Source: Bacillus_BU sp051233475
GTDB taxonomy: Bacteria > Bacillota > Bacilli > Bacillales > Cytobacillaceae
Assembly: GCF_051233475.1 (NCBI RefSeq)
Contig: NZ_JBKFGH010000013.1
Location: 186,001-250,000, forward strand
Length of the DNA: 64,000 nucleotides
Reading direction: 5' to 3'
How positions within the stretch are numbered: the stretch's first letter is position 1; every line of letters begins with the position of its first letter. Shown piece after piece: positions 7,711 to 16,420 of the stretch. The notes below the pieces were generated by a model, which worked only from the letters and a program-made list of their open reading frames with translations, searched no databases and was not told the DNA's origin. The translations under genes and the position numbers were made by a program.

Positions 7711-7982
7711 AAACCTATAAACCTATAAACAACTTCAACGAATGAGGATATTCCTCTGCGTATAGTTAAAAATTGTTATGATAAATGAAAAGCTAGGTTT
7801 TAAAGAGGATCAATCCGGCAACGATGGAAGATAATGAAGGAAGTTTCAACAGTGGTTTAATAGTAGCACCGCAAATCATTTAAACGAGAATAATTTGGTA
7901 ATAAGAGAAATTCAGTTTTTTAGGGATAAAGTGCTAAACGAGGTGCATTTTCTTCAAAAGCACCAACTACTCATTAAACCCG

Positions 7983-8008
7983 TATAATAATGTTGATGAC
8001 GCTTACAT
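7983..8008 (+). promoter_or_regulatory. -10 box and candidate CcpA (cre) site of the alpha-glucosidase gene
   Basis: TATAAT at 7983-7988 is followed by a sequence whose complement ATGTAAGCGTCATCA (7994-8008) fits the cre consensus WTGNAANCGNWNNCW with one mismatch. A cre site just after a -10 box would give carbon catabolite repression, as expected for a sugar hydrolase. No convincing -35 box was found. Confidence 0.5.
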
Positions 8009-8091
8009 CAACTCGCATTACAACAAACAAATTATTTTTCAACCAAAACAAAAACACCCTTTAACTATAAAAAAACCAGTGAGGAGTTATC

Positions 8092-9792
8092 ATGAAGAAA
8101 GTATGGTGGAAAGAAGCAGTTGCCTATCAAATCTATCCTCGGAGCTTTATGGATTCAAATGGGGACGGCATCGGTGATATTCAAGGCATCATCTCAAAAC
8201 TAGACTATTTAAAAGACCTTGGCATCGATGTGATCTGGGTTTGCCCTATGTTCGAGTCGCCCAACGATGATAACGGTTATGACATTAGCAACTATCAGGA
8301 AATCATGGCTGACTTCGGAACAATGGCCGACTTCGACCAGCTCTTAACTGAGACGCACCACCGCGGGATGAAGCTGATCCTCGATCTCGTCATCAATCAC
8401 ACGAGTGACGAGCATCCGTGGTTCATCGAATCCCGCTCATCAAAAGATTCCCCGAAGCGGGATTGGTATATTTGGCGAGATAGCAAGAATGGCGCAGAAC
8501 CTAATAACTGGGAAAGTATTTTTAACGGACCTGCCTGGGAGTACGATGAGCTAACAGACCAATATTACCTGCACCTTTTTTCCAAAAAACAGCCAGACCT
8601 TAATTGGGAAAACAAACAGGTTCGTGACGCCCTCTATGAGATGGTCAATTGGTGGCTCGACAAAGGAATTGACGGGTTCCGAGTCGATGCCATTAGTCAT
8701 ATTAAAAAAGAAGAGGGCCTTGCCGACATGCCAAATCCGTACGGGCTCAAATATGTCCCTGCCTTTCCAAAAATGATGAACGTTAACGGGATCCATCCTC
8801 TCCTAAAGGAGCTTAAGGAAGCCACGTTCTCAAAATATGACATCATGACCGTTGGCGAAGCAAATGGCGTCTCTATCGACGATATTGAGCTTTGGGTCGG
8901 TGAGCAGGAAGGAAAGTTTGACATGGTGTTCCAGTTCGAACACATGGCCCTTTGGGATGTTGAAAAGAAGAAAGAACTCGATATCATCGAGCTGAAACAA
9001 GTGCTGTCACGCTGGCAAAAAGGGCTGGAAAACAGCGGCTGGAATGCCCTTTTTATCGAAAATCATGACAAGCCGCGCATGGTCTCAACGTGGGGGAATG
9101 ACCGGGAATTTTTGCGTGAGAGCGCAACTGCGTTTGCTGCGATGTACTTCCTGATGCAAGGTACGCCCTTTATCTACCAAGGCCAAGAAATCGGCATGAC
9201 CAATGTCCATTTCGAATCGATTGACGACTATAATGATGTCGCGGCCAAAAATCTTTACCAAGCTAAGCGGGAGGAAGGCATTCCGCATCACGAGATTATG
9301 GAGATCCTTTGGTCCTCTAGTCGTGATAATTCCCGTACACCGATGCAATGGTCAAGGGAAGAATGCGGCGGCTTTACTACTGGTAAGCCTTGGCTAAAAA
9401 TAAACCCGAACTACCGGAAAGTGAATGTGGCGGCCCAGCTTCAGGATCCCGATTCCATCCTAAGCTTCTATAAAAAAATGATTCGCATAAAAAAGGAGAA
9501 TGAGGTGTTCACGTACGGCAGCTACGACATGCTCCACGAGTTTCACCCGGAAATCTTTGCTTATAGGCGGACATTAGAGAATGACAAGGTCGTGGTGATC
9601 GCAAATCTATCTCCACAAGAAGTTGGGATGGATTGCGTGCCTGGTCAAGTGGATGGGCATGGGAACGATTCAGGGCAAGTATTGGAGTATGAAAACTTGC
9701 TCCTAAACAACTACGAAGTCCCAAAACACGAACCCCTCCAAACCATCGAGCTCAAACCCTATGAAACAAGAGCATACCGCCTAACACTTTAA
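8092..9792 (+). CDS. Alpha-glucosidase, GH13 family
   Basis: The 566-residue enzyme closely resembles Bacillus/Geobacillus exo-alpha-1,4-glucosidases and oligo-1,6-glucosidases of GH13, which release glucose from the non-reducing end of malto-oligosaccharides in the cytoplasm. The catalytic triad is visible: nucleophile Asp199 (GFRVDA), acid/base Glu256 (TVGEANG) and Asp326 (IENHDKPR). The residue after the nucleophile is Ala200; Val at this position marks alpha-1,6 specificity, so alpha-1,4 activity is favoured. No signal peptide is present. GTGAGGAG precedes ATG 8092. No transporter or regulator is adjacent, so it stands alone, and a cre-like site upstream suggests glucose repression. Confidence 0.92.
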   Translation: MKKVWWKEAVAYQIYPRSFMDSNGDGIGDIQGIISKLDYLKDLGIDVIWVCPMFESPNDDNGYDISNYQEIMADFGTMADFDQLLTETHHRGMKLILDLVINHTSDEHPWFIESRSSKDSPKRDWYIWRDSKNGAEPNNWESIFNGPAWEYDELTDQYYLHLFSKKQPDLNWENKQVRDALYEMVNWWLDKGIDGFRVDAISHIKKEEGLADMPNPYGLKYVPAFPKMMNVNGIHPLLKELKEATFSKYDIMTVGEANGVSIDDIELWVGEQEGKFDMVFQFEHMALWDVEKKKELDIIELKQVLSRWQKGLENSGWNALFIENHDKPRMVSTWGNDREFLRESATAFAAMYFLMQGTPFIYQGQEIGMTNVHFESIDDYNDVAAKNLYQAKREEGIPHHEIMEILWSSSRDNSRTPMQWSREECGGFTTGKPWLKINPNYRKVNVAAQLQDPDSILSFYKKMIRIKKENEVFTYGSYDMLHEFHPEIFAYRRTLENDKVVVIANLSPQEVGMDCVPGQVDGHGNDSGQVLEYENLLLNNYEVPKHEPLQTIELKPYETRAYRLTL

Positions 9793-9798
9793 CACACC

Positions 9799-9872
9799 AC
9801 AGCGCCGGGGGACTGTCCCCCGGCGCTGTACAGTTTTAAAGGAGTGGGGGACTGTCCCCCGCTGCTTTAAAG
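9799..9872. repeat. Pair of GGGGGACTGTCCCCC hairpins
   Basis: ACAGCGCC-core-GGCGCTGT at 9799-9829 and a second hairpin at about 9834-9872 ending CTTTAAAG follow the alpha-glucosidase stop by 6 nt. The arrangement copies that at 7393-7466. Confidence 0.8.
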
Positions 9873-9876
9873 TGAA

Positions 9877-9943
9877 AAAATCCCTCTTGTGAAGGAGCTG
9901 GCCGGAAGGGGGGACCGGTGCTCACTCGCCAAGAGGGATTTTA
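9877..9943 (-). terminator. Branched terminator of doxX
   Basis: TCCCTCTTG (about 9880-9890) pairs with CAAGAGGGA (about 9931-9940), flanked by A and T runs. The inner loop carries GGCCGGAAGGGGGGACCGG. It lies directly after the doxX stop on the minus strand and resembles the hairpin at 7470-7541. Confidence 0.7.
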
Positions 9944-9950
9944 CGATATA

Positions 9951-10466
9951 TTAAGAGTTTTTATTAGCTAATGTTTCGGTATTTTTGAATACAGTTTTGC
10001 GGATGAATGGAATCACCCAGCGGTCTAAGCCGTACTTACCAGCATTATAGCCAGAGAATAGAATAATCATTCCTAAGAAAATGTCAGTTGGATTGTGAGA
10101 AACGGTTCCCGCCAAGAAGAATGAGAAGTTCATAACAAGGCCGAAGAACATTGCTGCAGTTGTTAAGCAGCCAAGAATTAATCCTAAACCAATTAAGAAT
10201 TCGCCAACTGGAACGATTGTATTAAAAATATCGATGTTTGGTAGGGCGAAATTTTCTAAGAAGTGTACGTACCATCCATAAACCATGTTGCCGTCTGGAC
10301 CTTTCACCGGATTTGCTACTGCATTTTGCAAGTATCCAGAAGCGTCAAACCCTTCACCAGTTAATTTTCCCCAACCTGCTGTTAACCAAGAATAACCAAG
10401 ATATAGACGAAGGAATGTCAAAATTCCTGCTGCAATTTTGTTTTCTCTTAAGAAATTTACTACCAT
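9951..10466 (-). CDS. DoxX-family membrane protein
   Basis: The 171-residue protein has the DoxX-family pattern: an N-terminal helix with LRLYLGYSWLTAGWGKL, a loop, and three further hydrophobic helices (FNTIVPVGEFLIGLGLILG and onward). In Bacillus, DoxX proteins such as CatD and MhqP are membrane components linked to quinone or thiol-reactive stress, often under redox-sensing repressors. The frame opens at a TTG (10475) that abuts the Shine-Dalgarno. ATG 10466, 7 nt after AAAGGAG, is therefore the better start. Upstream there is a conserved palindrome and an FNR-like site. The exact substrate or partner is unknown. Confidence 0.88.
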   Translation of the reverse strand: MVVNFLRENKIAAGILTFLRLYLGYSWLTAGWGKLTGEGFDASGYLQNAVANPVKGPDGNMVYGWYVHFLENFALPNIDIFNTIVPVGEFLIGLGLILGCLTTAAMFFGLVMNFSFFLAGTVSHNPTDIFLGMIILFSGYNAGKYGLDRWVIPFIRKTVFKNTETLANKNS

Positions 10467-10494
10467 TTGAAACAACTCCTTTAATAGGTTATGT

Positions 10495-10552
10495 ACATTT
10501 ATTACAATGTAAATATAACAAACTAAACCAACAATTGGGTGATTATGATCAC
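10495..10552 (-). promoter_or_regulatory. doxX operator palindrome and FNR/CRP-like site
   Basis: The imperfect palindrome ACATTTA...TGTAAAT at 10495-10516 is conserved in the relic at 7599-7620. GTGA-TTATGA-TCAC at 10539-10552 matches the GTGA-N6-TCAC core of FNR/CRP-type sites. It is degraded in the relic copy. Both lie within 90 nt of the doxX start. Binding by a redox repressor or Fnr is inference. Confidence 0.45.
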
Positions 10553-10762
10553 TATTTCACAATTCCGTAAAATCATTTTGAACAATTTGTTACACAGGCA
10601 TAGTGAAAACCCATTCCGATTGTAATAGACCTGCAAGAATTATTAGTTATCCTCTGTTCTACTTTTTAAAAAACTTCACAAATGCAGTCTGCCTTATTTT
10701 TACAATTGTGTTAAATTTAGAAATAGGGTATTGATTAAAAATTAAATAAGGGGGGGAGTAAG

Positions 10763-12166
10763 GTGTATTGTCATCAATGTGGTTCTAAGCTGCAGGAGGG
10801 ATCCCGCTTTTGTTCCTCATGTGGAGCAAATGTTAGTCAGGATTTAAATCCACCAAATGCACCTATTCAAGAAGAAACTAGCTCTACTAAAGCTTATGAT
10901 GATTCAAGCAGTAAGGTGTGGGCAGTTGAAGCGGAGGCTGAACCATCTCCAAAGTTTGAGGCGGAACCTGAAGGAAAAGAAAACCCGGAAGAAGTGCCTG
11001 AATCAGCTCTAGTAGAGGTTGCTGCCGCAGTCCAAGCCCAGGCCCAGGCAAAAATAAAAAATGAGGGGCAGCCTCAGCAAAGAGCTGCAGCACAAAATGA
11101 AGAAACAAGCCTATCTAAGAAACTCGCTAAATACCTATTTGTTATCATTCCTCTCATAAGTCTCCTCGGAGTGTCGGGCGGTGTTTATGCTTATTACAAC
11201 CACGAAACAAACGTCAATCAGCAGGTCAAAGAATTAAAGACAGAAGCAGAAAAGATGGCCCTCAAAGGACAATACGAAAAGGCCATCAAAGCCTTAGATA
11301 AGGGAATCAAACTCCGCCCAGATTATAAGCTGTTAAAAACAGAGAAAGAAACCGTTAAACTCGCAGAAAGCTATTCCAAATCAATGGACAAGGTTGCAAA
11401 CTTTATTAAAACTAAGAAGTTTGAGGATGCGACAAAGGAACTAAACACGCTAACGGAGAAGGTTAGTAAACAAAAGGGCCCTTTATTTGAACCGTTCAAC
11501 CAACAACTGAAGGAAAAAGAGGTAAGTATTACTGTAGGAAAAATAAAACAAGAGCTTGATGGCTTGAACACCATTGATGAGCTAGGCGGCAAGCTTACGG
11601 TCGTTGCTTCCCTTTCATCAGCAGAAGCGAATGCAGTAAAGACGCAGATTCTAAATAAAATTATTCAACTGGCAAGTGATCAAGCTGAGAAATACTTACA
11701 GGATAAAGATTTCAGCAATGCAATTTCCGTTCTGGATAATGGTCTGTCTTACTCAAAGGAAGACGCAAAATTGCTCGCCTTTAAAGAAAGAGTTCAATCC
11801 GAAAAAACGTCCTTTGAAAAAGCAGAACAGGAACGGATCGAACAGGCAATGGAAGCTGCCGCTAAAGAGGATTTAAAAAATCATACAGCTGCCGTTGACG
11901 TAACTAGTTTTGAAGTGGAACAAGATGAGTATGGAGATCTTTATCTTTATGGCGAGGTAAAAAGCAGTGCGACAACCTCTATCTATTCTGTAAAGATTGA
12001 ATACACCATCTATGATGAGTCAGGGGCCTATTATGATGATAGCTATACAACAGTTTACCCATATTATTTAGCACCTGGAGAAACGGGGAACTTTGAAGAT
12101 ATTATTTATGGAATTGATGGAAATGTAAAGGTTGAGATTGATAACATAACTTGGTATTTGGATTAA
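10763..12166 (+). CDS. Zinc-ribbon membrane protein with TPR-like and FxLYD-type domains
   Basis: The 467-residue protein opens with a cytoplasmic zinc ribbon (Cys3, Cys6, Cys17, Cys20). An acidic Ala/Glu/Pro linker and one membrane helix at about 123-146 follow. Outside the membrane come helical TPR-like repeats (about 155-370, KALDKGIKLRPDY and ISVLDNGL motifs) and a C-terminal beta domain (about 380-467, VTSFEVEQDEYGDLYLYGEV) of FxLYD type. Such proteins are probably sensors or scaffolds at the envelope; function is unproven. The GTG start follows GGGGGGAG (10750-10757). The HtrA-like protease begins 15 nt downstream, so the two form an operon and may work together. Confidence 0.82.
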   Translation: MYCHQCGSKLQEGSRFCSSCGANVSQDLNPPNAPIQEETSSTKAYDDSSSKVWAVEAEAEPSPKFEAEPEGKENPEEVPESALVEVAAAVQAQAQAKIKNEGQPQQRAAAQNEETSLSKKLAKYLFVIIPLISLLGVSGGVYAYYNHETNVNQQVKELKTEAEKMALKGQYEKAIKALDKGIKLRPDYKLLKTEKETVKLAESYSKSMDKVANFIKTKKFEDATKELNTLTEKVSKQKGPLFEPFNQQLKEKEVSITVGKIKQELDGLNTIDELGGKLTVVASLSSAEANAVKTQILNKIIQLASDQAEKYLQDKDFSNAISVLDNGLSYSKEDAKLLAFKERVQSEKTSFEKAEQERIEQAMEAAAKEDLKNHTAAVDVTSFEVEQDEYGDLYLYGEVKSSATTSIYSVKIEYTIYDESGAYYDDSYTTVYPYYLAPGETGNFEDIIYGIDGNVKVEIDNITWYLD

Positions 12167-12181
12167 AGGCAGGTGAGGACA

Positions 12182-13324
12182 ATGAAATGGAACTGGAAAT
12201 GGATTTTAAGTATAGCGACCACATTAATGATATGGGGAGCAGGAATTTATTCTTATACCTATATTAAAAAAGAAGTCCCTAATAAGTTGCCAGCTACATC
12301 AAGTATTATTTTTAATGAAAAAACAGCCAAAGCGAAAAAGGTAAATGATAGCCCGGAATTAAAGGAAATCATTCATGATGTTCAAAAGCTTGTGGTGAAA
12401 ATTGAATTACCTGATGGTTCGCTCGGCTCGGGTTTTCTTTATAATGATAAAGGCGATGTGATTACCAATGCCCACGTAGTGGCGAACGCGAAGGATGTAA
12501 AAGTGAAAACCGCGGATTCCCGTGAATTATCCGGAACCGTAATTGGAATTAGTGAAGAAACGGATGTTGCGCTTGTCCGAGTTGCTGGTCTGGCAGGTAC
12601 TGAGCCTTTAAAAATGGCTTCAAAAAAAGCTGAAGTCGGAGATGAGGTTCTTGCTCTCGGCAGTCCATTGGGATTACAAAATACCGTTACAACGGGAATT
12701 ATTAGCGGAAATGACCGTGATTTCGATATAGAGCCTTTTCATTATGAGGATGTCTATCAAATCTCTGCGCCGATTGCTCCTGGAAATAGCGGGGGACCAT
12801 TAATCAATAGTAAAACAGGAGAAGTTCTGGGAGTTAACTCTGCCGGAATGGATGAAGGTTCGATCGGTTTCAGCATCCCTATCATTAATATTGAAAAATT
12901 GATAGAAGGCTGGTCGGCCAATCCATTAACAACATTACCTGATATTGCTTTCGGTGATGAAGGGTATGCTTACGAGGATGAGCAGGTATCTAAGGAAGAA
13001 GTGGCGGAGTATTTAGTAACGTATTTCTACGAAAATTTAAATTACGGCGATTATGTCACAGCCTATTCTCTCTTAGGAAGCTCATGGCAAACAAAAACTG
13101 TTTATGAATCCTTTCGACAAGGCTATCTAAATACAGAAGCTGTTGAGATTGACGACATTACCTCATCCGCATCTGGTGAGAAAGTGACGACGACAGTATT
13201 TATAACAGCAGAAGAAAACGACAATGGCGATACAAAGTATAGTAAATATAAAGTCACGTACGAAATCGGCTTAGAAAATGACCAAGTGAAGATCCTATCG
13301 GGAGAAGGAAAAGAAATAAAATAA
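12182..13324 (+). CDS. Membrane-anchored HtrA-like serine protease
   Basis: A single N-terminal anchor (about 7-26) is followed by a trypsin-fold S1C protease domain with the full triad: His98 (NAHVV), Asp128 (TDVALVRV) and Ser203 (APGNSGGPL). HtrA proteins degrade or refold damaged exported proteins. No PDZ domain is evident. Instead, residues about 270-380 resemble an NTF2-like fold (EVAEYLVTYFYENLNYGDY). This architecture fits zinc-ribbon-linked Bacillus proteases rather than classical HtrA/HtrB. GTG 12173 is in frame, but AGGTGAGG lies just before ATG 12182, which is preferred. It is likely co-transcribed with the preceding zinc-ribbon gene. Confidence 0.88.
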   Translation: MKWNWKWILSIATTLMIWGAGIYSYTYIKKEVPNKLPATSSIIFNEKTAKAKKVNDSPELKEIIHDVQKLVVKIELPDGSLGSGFLYNDKGDVITNAHVVANAKDVKVKTADSRELSGTVIGISEETDVALVRVAGLAGTEPLKMASKKAEVGDEVLALGSPLGLQNTVTTGIISGNDRDFDIEPFHYEDVYQISAPIAPGNSGGPLINSKTGEVLGVNSAGMDEGSIGFSIPIINIEKLIEGWSANPLTTLPDIAFGDEGYAYEDEQVSKEEVAEYLVTYFYENLNYGDYVTAYSLLGSSWQTKTVYESFRQGYLNTEAVEIDDITSSASGEKVTTTVFITAEENDNGDTKYSKYKVTYEIGLENDQVKILSGEGKEIK

Positions 13325-13354
13325 GAATAGCGAGGGGCAGTCCCCCACCACATC

Positions 13355-13401
13355 AACGCAGCACAGCGCCGGGGGACAGTCCCCCGGCGCTGTGCTGCGT
13401 T
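13355..13401. repeat. 47-nt palindrome of the GGGGGACAGTCCCCC family
   Basis: AACGCAGCACAGCGCC and its complement flank the core. It lies between the convergent protease and ywqA genes and could terminate both. A degraded half (GGGGCAGTCCCCC, about 13334-13347) precedes it. Confidence 0.8.
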
Positions 13402-13426
13402 AAAGCTTACCATATCCCATATCCAC

Positions 13427-16420
13427 TTACCCCAGCGTCAGCAGCTCCTCCAGCTCCCGATCACCCAGCTCGGTAATCCAGCTCTCACTCTGAATAATCT
13501 GCTCATTCAGCGACTGCTTCTTCTCGAGCATCGCGTCAATCTTCTCCTCCAGCGTCCCGGTACTAATCAGCTTATGCACATGCACAAACCGATCCTGCCC
13601 GATCCGGTACGCCCGGTCCGTCGCCTGATTCTCCACCGCCGGATTCCACCAGCGGTCGTAATGAATCACATGATTCGCCGCCGTCAAATTCAGCCCCGTC
13701 CCCCCAGCCTTCAAGCTCAGCAAGAACACCGGAAACTCGCGGTCCTGGAACCGCTCAATCATCACATCGCGCTGCTGCTTCGGCACCGAACCATTCAAAA
13801 ACGGCACATCAAGACCCAACCGGCCGCGCAACAGCCCGCGAATCATCTCGCCCATCTCAATATACTGCGTGAAAATCAAACAACTCTCACCGCGAGCCAC
13901 AACAGCATCGACCAGCTCGACCAGCTTCTCCATCTTCGCAGACCGCTCCAAAACCCCACGCGGCTTAACCTCTTTCAAATACAACGCCGGATGATTACAC
14001 AGCTGCTTCAACCGACCCAACATCTGCAAAATCAAGCCCTTTCGCTCAAACCCCGACAACGACTCAATCTCCGCAAACGTATCCTTCACCAGCTGTTCAT
14101 ACAACGAGGCCTGCTCCGCCGTCAGCGGGCAATACTCCTTCTGCTCCAGCTTATCCGGCAAATTCAACGCCACTTCCTGATCCTTCTTCGTCCGCCGCAG
14201 CAAGAACGGCCGAATCAACGCCTGCAGCCGCTCCACCACAGCCTTATCGCCATCCTTCTCAATCGGCGCCACAAACCGCTTCTGAAACTGCGTCAAACCA
14301 CCCAAATACCCATGATTCGTAAAATCAAAAATCGACCACAGCTCGCTCAACCGATTCTCCATCGGCGTCCCCGTCAGAGCAATATGATGTTGCCCGCGCA
14401 GCTTCCGCACCGCCCGCGACTGCTTCGTTGCCGCATTCTTAATATTCTGCGCCTCATCAATCGCAATCGCACTCCACGTCAGCCCCTCAAACTCCTCAAA
14501 ATCAAGATGAGTCAAGCCATACGACGACAACACAATATCCACCGACTCAGCCCGGGCCCGAAACTCCTCGCCCTTCAACCGGCCAGCCCCATAATGCAAA
14601 TACACCCGGGTCCCAGGCGCAAACCGCTCAATCTCCTTCTGCCAGTTCCCAAGCACCGACGTCGGACAAATAATCAGCGCCGGCCCAGCTGACCCAGATC
14701 CCGCCCCTGCACTTCTTTCTTTTATTAAAAGTAAATAAGATAACAGCTGTACCGTTTTCCCGAGTCCCATATCATCAGCTAGAATTGCCCCGAAACCAGT
14801 CTGCCTCAAAAACCATAGCCAGCTCATCCCCAGTTGTTGGTAAGGTCTGAGCTCACCCTTAAACCCAACCGGAACCGGCTCCAACGGAATTTCCTTCACT
14901 TCATTGAGCTGGCGCACCATCTGCTTCCATTGCCGGTTCAACTCAATTTGAATCCGCGCAAACGCCTTCGGATTATCGAGCTCATCCTCATCTGAAGCAG
15001 CCTCATCTGCCAACAGCTCCTGCTCCAATAAATCACGAACATGAAGCCCCTGCTTATCCGCCTTCTTCATCAAATCCTGAATCTGCCGGATAAACTGCGG
15101 ATCGAGCTTTATCCAACGCCCGCGCACATACACTAAGCGCCGCTTTTCCTCGACCATCTGCTGAAATTCAGACTCCGACAGCTCCACACCATTCATCGAG
15201 AAACGCCAGTCATAATCAAGTAGCGCCTGCAAGCCCACATAAGACGGGCCACGCGTAGATGAACCCTTCACGCGCGCCTTTACCTTCAAATTTGTATTTT
15301 TCATCGCCTGCCACCAAGCCGGCAATAATATCTCTACACCTAAAGCGACCAACGTCTCGCTCGCCTCAGTCAAGAACTCCCACGCCTCAAACTCCGTTAG
15401 CCTGGACGTGAGCCGTTGAGCACGCCCGCGACCAGCCAGCCACGGAAACAGCCCGACCCAGCGCGCCTCTTCAACGGCAACCTTCCCAAGGAACGGCCGC
15501 CACTTCAAAGGAATGCCATCCTCCTCAACAACGCGCATGCCAGTCTCCAAATCAACAGGGTCATCAATTCGCACGACAAAGTCCGCTTCATCCGCCGCTT
15601 TCCCGCGCAAAAACACGTTCAAGCTCCATTCCTGGTCTGCCTCAGCAGGCTCCTCCAGCTGCAACCCAATCGTAAACGGTGTCGGGTCATCCTTTAAGCC
15701 AATCCACTGCAGCCAAGACTCCTCATCAAAGAAGTGCGCCAACGCCTTCGCCGAAACACCCTGCTCACGCAAATGCGCCAACTTCTCGCCAAACAGCGCC
15801 TTCATCGCCTCATTCCGCGCCAAATAAGCATCCAACGCCCCATTAAACCAATCCCCAATAAAATGCAACATGGGGACGGTTCTCGTGTCACCAAAATCTC
15901 CTTCCGCCTCATCGACTGACTGTGAACCAAGAACCGCGCCCGCCGCAGCAACATCCGGTGACACGAGAACCGTCCCCCCGTCACCAACACGTTGATCCCA
16001 AAACCCCGGACCAAACTCACTTACGACACGCTCAGGCAAGGCCCAGCGAAACGCCGACTCTTCCTCCCAAGCCGAAAAATCCGGAAGCCAATCGCGCTCC
16101 ATCACCGCTTCATAAATCGCCGGTGCCGCCGCCATACTGGCCTGAGACAAATCGTCCCAATCCCACTCAATAAACCGGTTGAACGGCTCCTTTGCGAACA
16201 GCGTCACCAGGTCCCAGCCGTTCAATACAACGCCTTCCTCGCCATCCACAAAGCTGCTTTCCACCATCGTGCCAAAAAAGCTTTCTTCATGGTGGAAAAA
16301 CAATAATTTTTTCCAGACACTAACAGGCACAATCTCGCCGGTATCCTTCTCTGCTTTTAAAAAATAACGACCAGCATCCAAAGGGAAGAGGTGAATTTTC
16401 ACATATCTTGATTTAAGCAT
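13427..16420 (-). CDS. ywqA: SNF2/Swi2-family DNA helicase, YwqA-like
   Basis: The 997-residue protein matches YwqA-type bacterial Snf2 ATPases, which translocate on DNA and remodel bound proteins. An N-terminal SNF2-associated region (to about 520) precedes the motor: GELRPYQQLGMSW, Walker A DDMGLGKT (549-556), DEAQ box (655-658), ALTGTPMENRLSELWSIFDF (681-700) and helicase C with SLKAGGTGLNLT and QATDRAYRIGQ. The gene overlaps the end of ywqB by 8 nt (ATGCTTAA), indicating coupled translation. Residues about 148-183 are encoded by a stretch bounded by a perfect 21-nt inverted repeat. By eye the gene is clearly GC-richer than the exopolysaccharide region. Confidence 0.95.
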   Translation of the reverse strand: MLKSRYVKIHLFPLDAGRYFLKAEKDTGEIVPVSVWKKLLFFHHEESFFGTMVESSFVDGEEGVVLNGWDLVTLFAKEPFNRFIEWDWDDLSQASMAAAPAIYEAVMERDWLPDFSAWEEESAFRWALPERVVSEFGPGFWDQRVGDGGTVLVSPDVAAAGAVLGSQSVDEAEGDFGDTRTVPMLHFIGDWFNGALDAYLARNEAMKALFGEKLAHLREQGVSAKALAHFFDEESWLQWIGLKDDPTPFTIGLQLEEPAEADQEWSLNVFLRGKAADEADFVVRIDDPVDLETGMRVVEEDGIPLKWRPFLGKVAVEEARWVGLFPWLAGRGRAQRLTSRLTEFEAWEFLTEASETLVALGVEILLPAWWQAMKNTNLKVKARVKGSSTRGPSYVGLQALLDYDWRFSMNGVELSESEFQQMVEEKRRLVYVRGRWIKLDPQFIRQIQDLMKKADKQGLHVRDLLEQELLADEAASDEDELDNPKAFARIQIELNRQWKQMVRQLNEVKEIPLEPVPVGFKGELRPYQQLGMSWLWFLRQTGFGAILADDMGLGKTVQLLSYLLLIKERSAGAGSGSAGPALIICPTSVLGNWQKEIERFAPGTRVYLHYGAGRLKGEEFRARAESVDIVLSSYGLTHLDFEEFEGLTWSAIAIDEAQNIKNAATKQSRAVRKLRGQHHIALTGTPMENRLSELWSIFDFTNHGYLGGLTQFQKRFVAPIEKDGDKAVVERLQALIRPFLLRRTKKDQEVALNLPDKLEQKEYCPLTAEQASLYEQLVKDTFAEIESLSGFERKGLILQMLGRLKQLCNHPALYLKEVKPRGVLERSAKMEKLVELVDAVVARGESCLIFTQYIEMGEMIRGLLRGRLGLDVPFLNGSVPKQQRDVMIERFQDREFPVFLLSLKAGGTGLNLTAANHVIHYDRWWNPAVENQATDRAYRIGQDRFVHVHKLISTGTLEEKIDAMLEKKQSLNEQIIQSESWITELGDRELEELLTLG
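15872..15977. repeat. Inverted repeat inside ywqA
   Basis: A perfect 21-nt inverted repeat, 15872-15892 and 15957-15977, encloses 64 nt within the helicase coding sequence. Its arm (GGGGACGGTTCTCGTG...) belongs to a family that otherwise sits between genes, for example at about 53454-53520, 56920-56975 and 61350. The reading frame stays open through it. Confidence 0.8.

Noticed and set aside
13574..16367. Long open frames opposite ywqA (up to 372 codons)
   Set aside because: Shadow frames caused by GC-biased third positions of ywqA; compositions are His/Arg/Gln-rich and lack ribosome binding sites.
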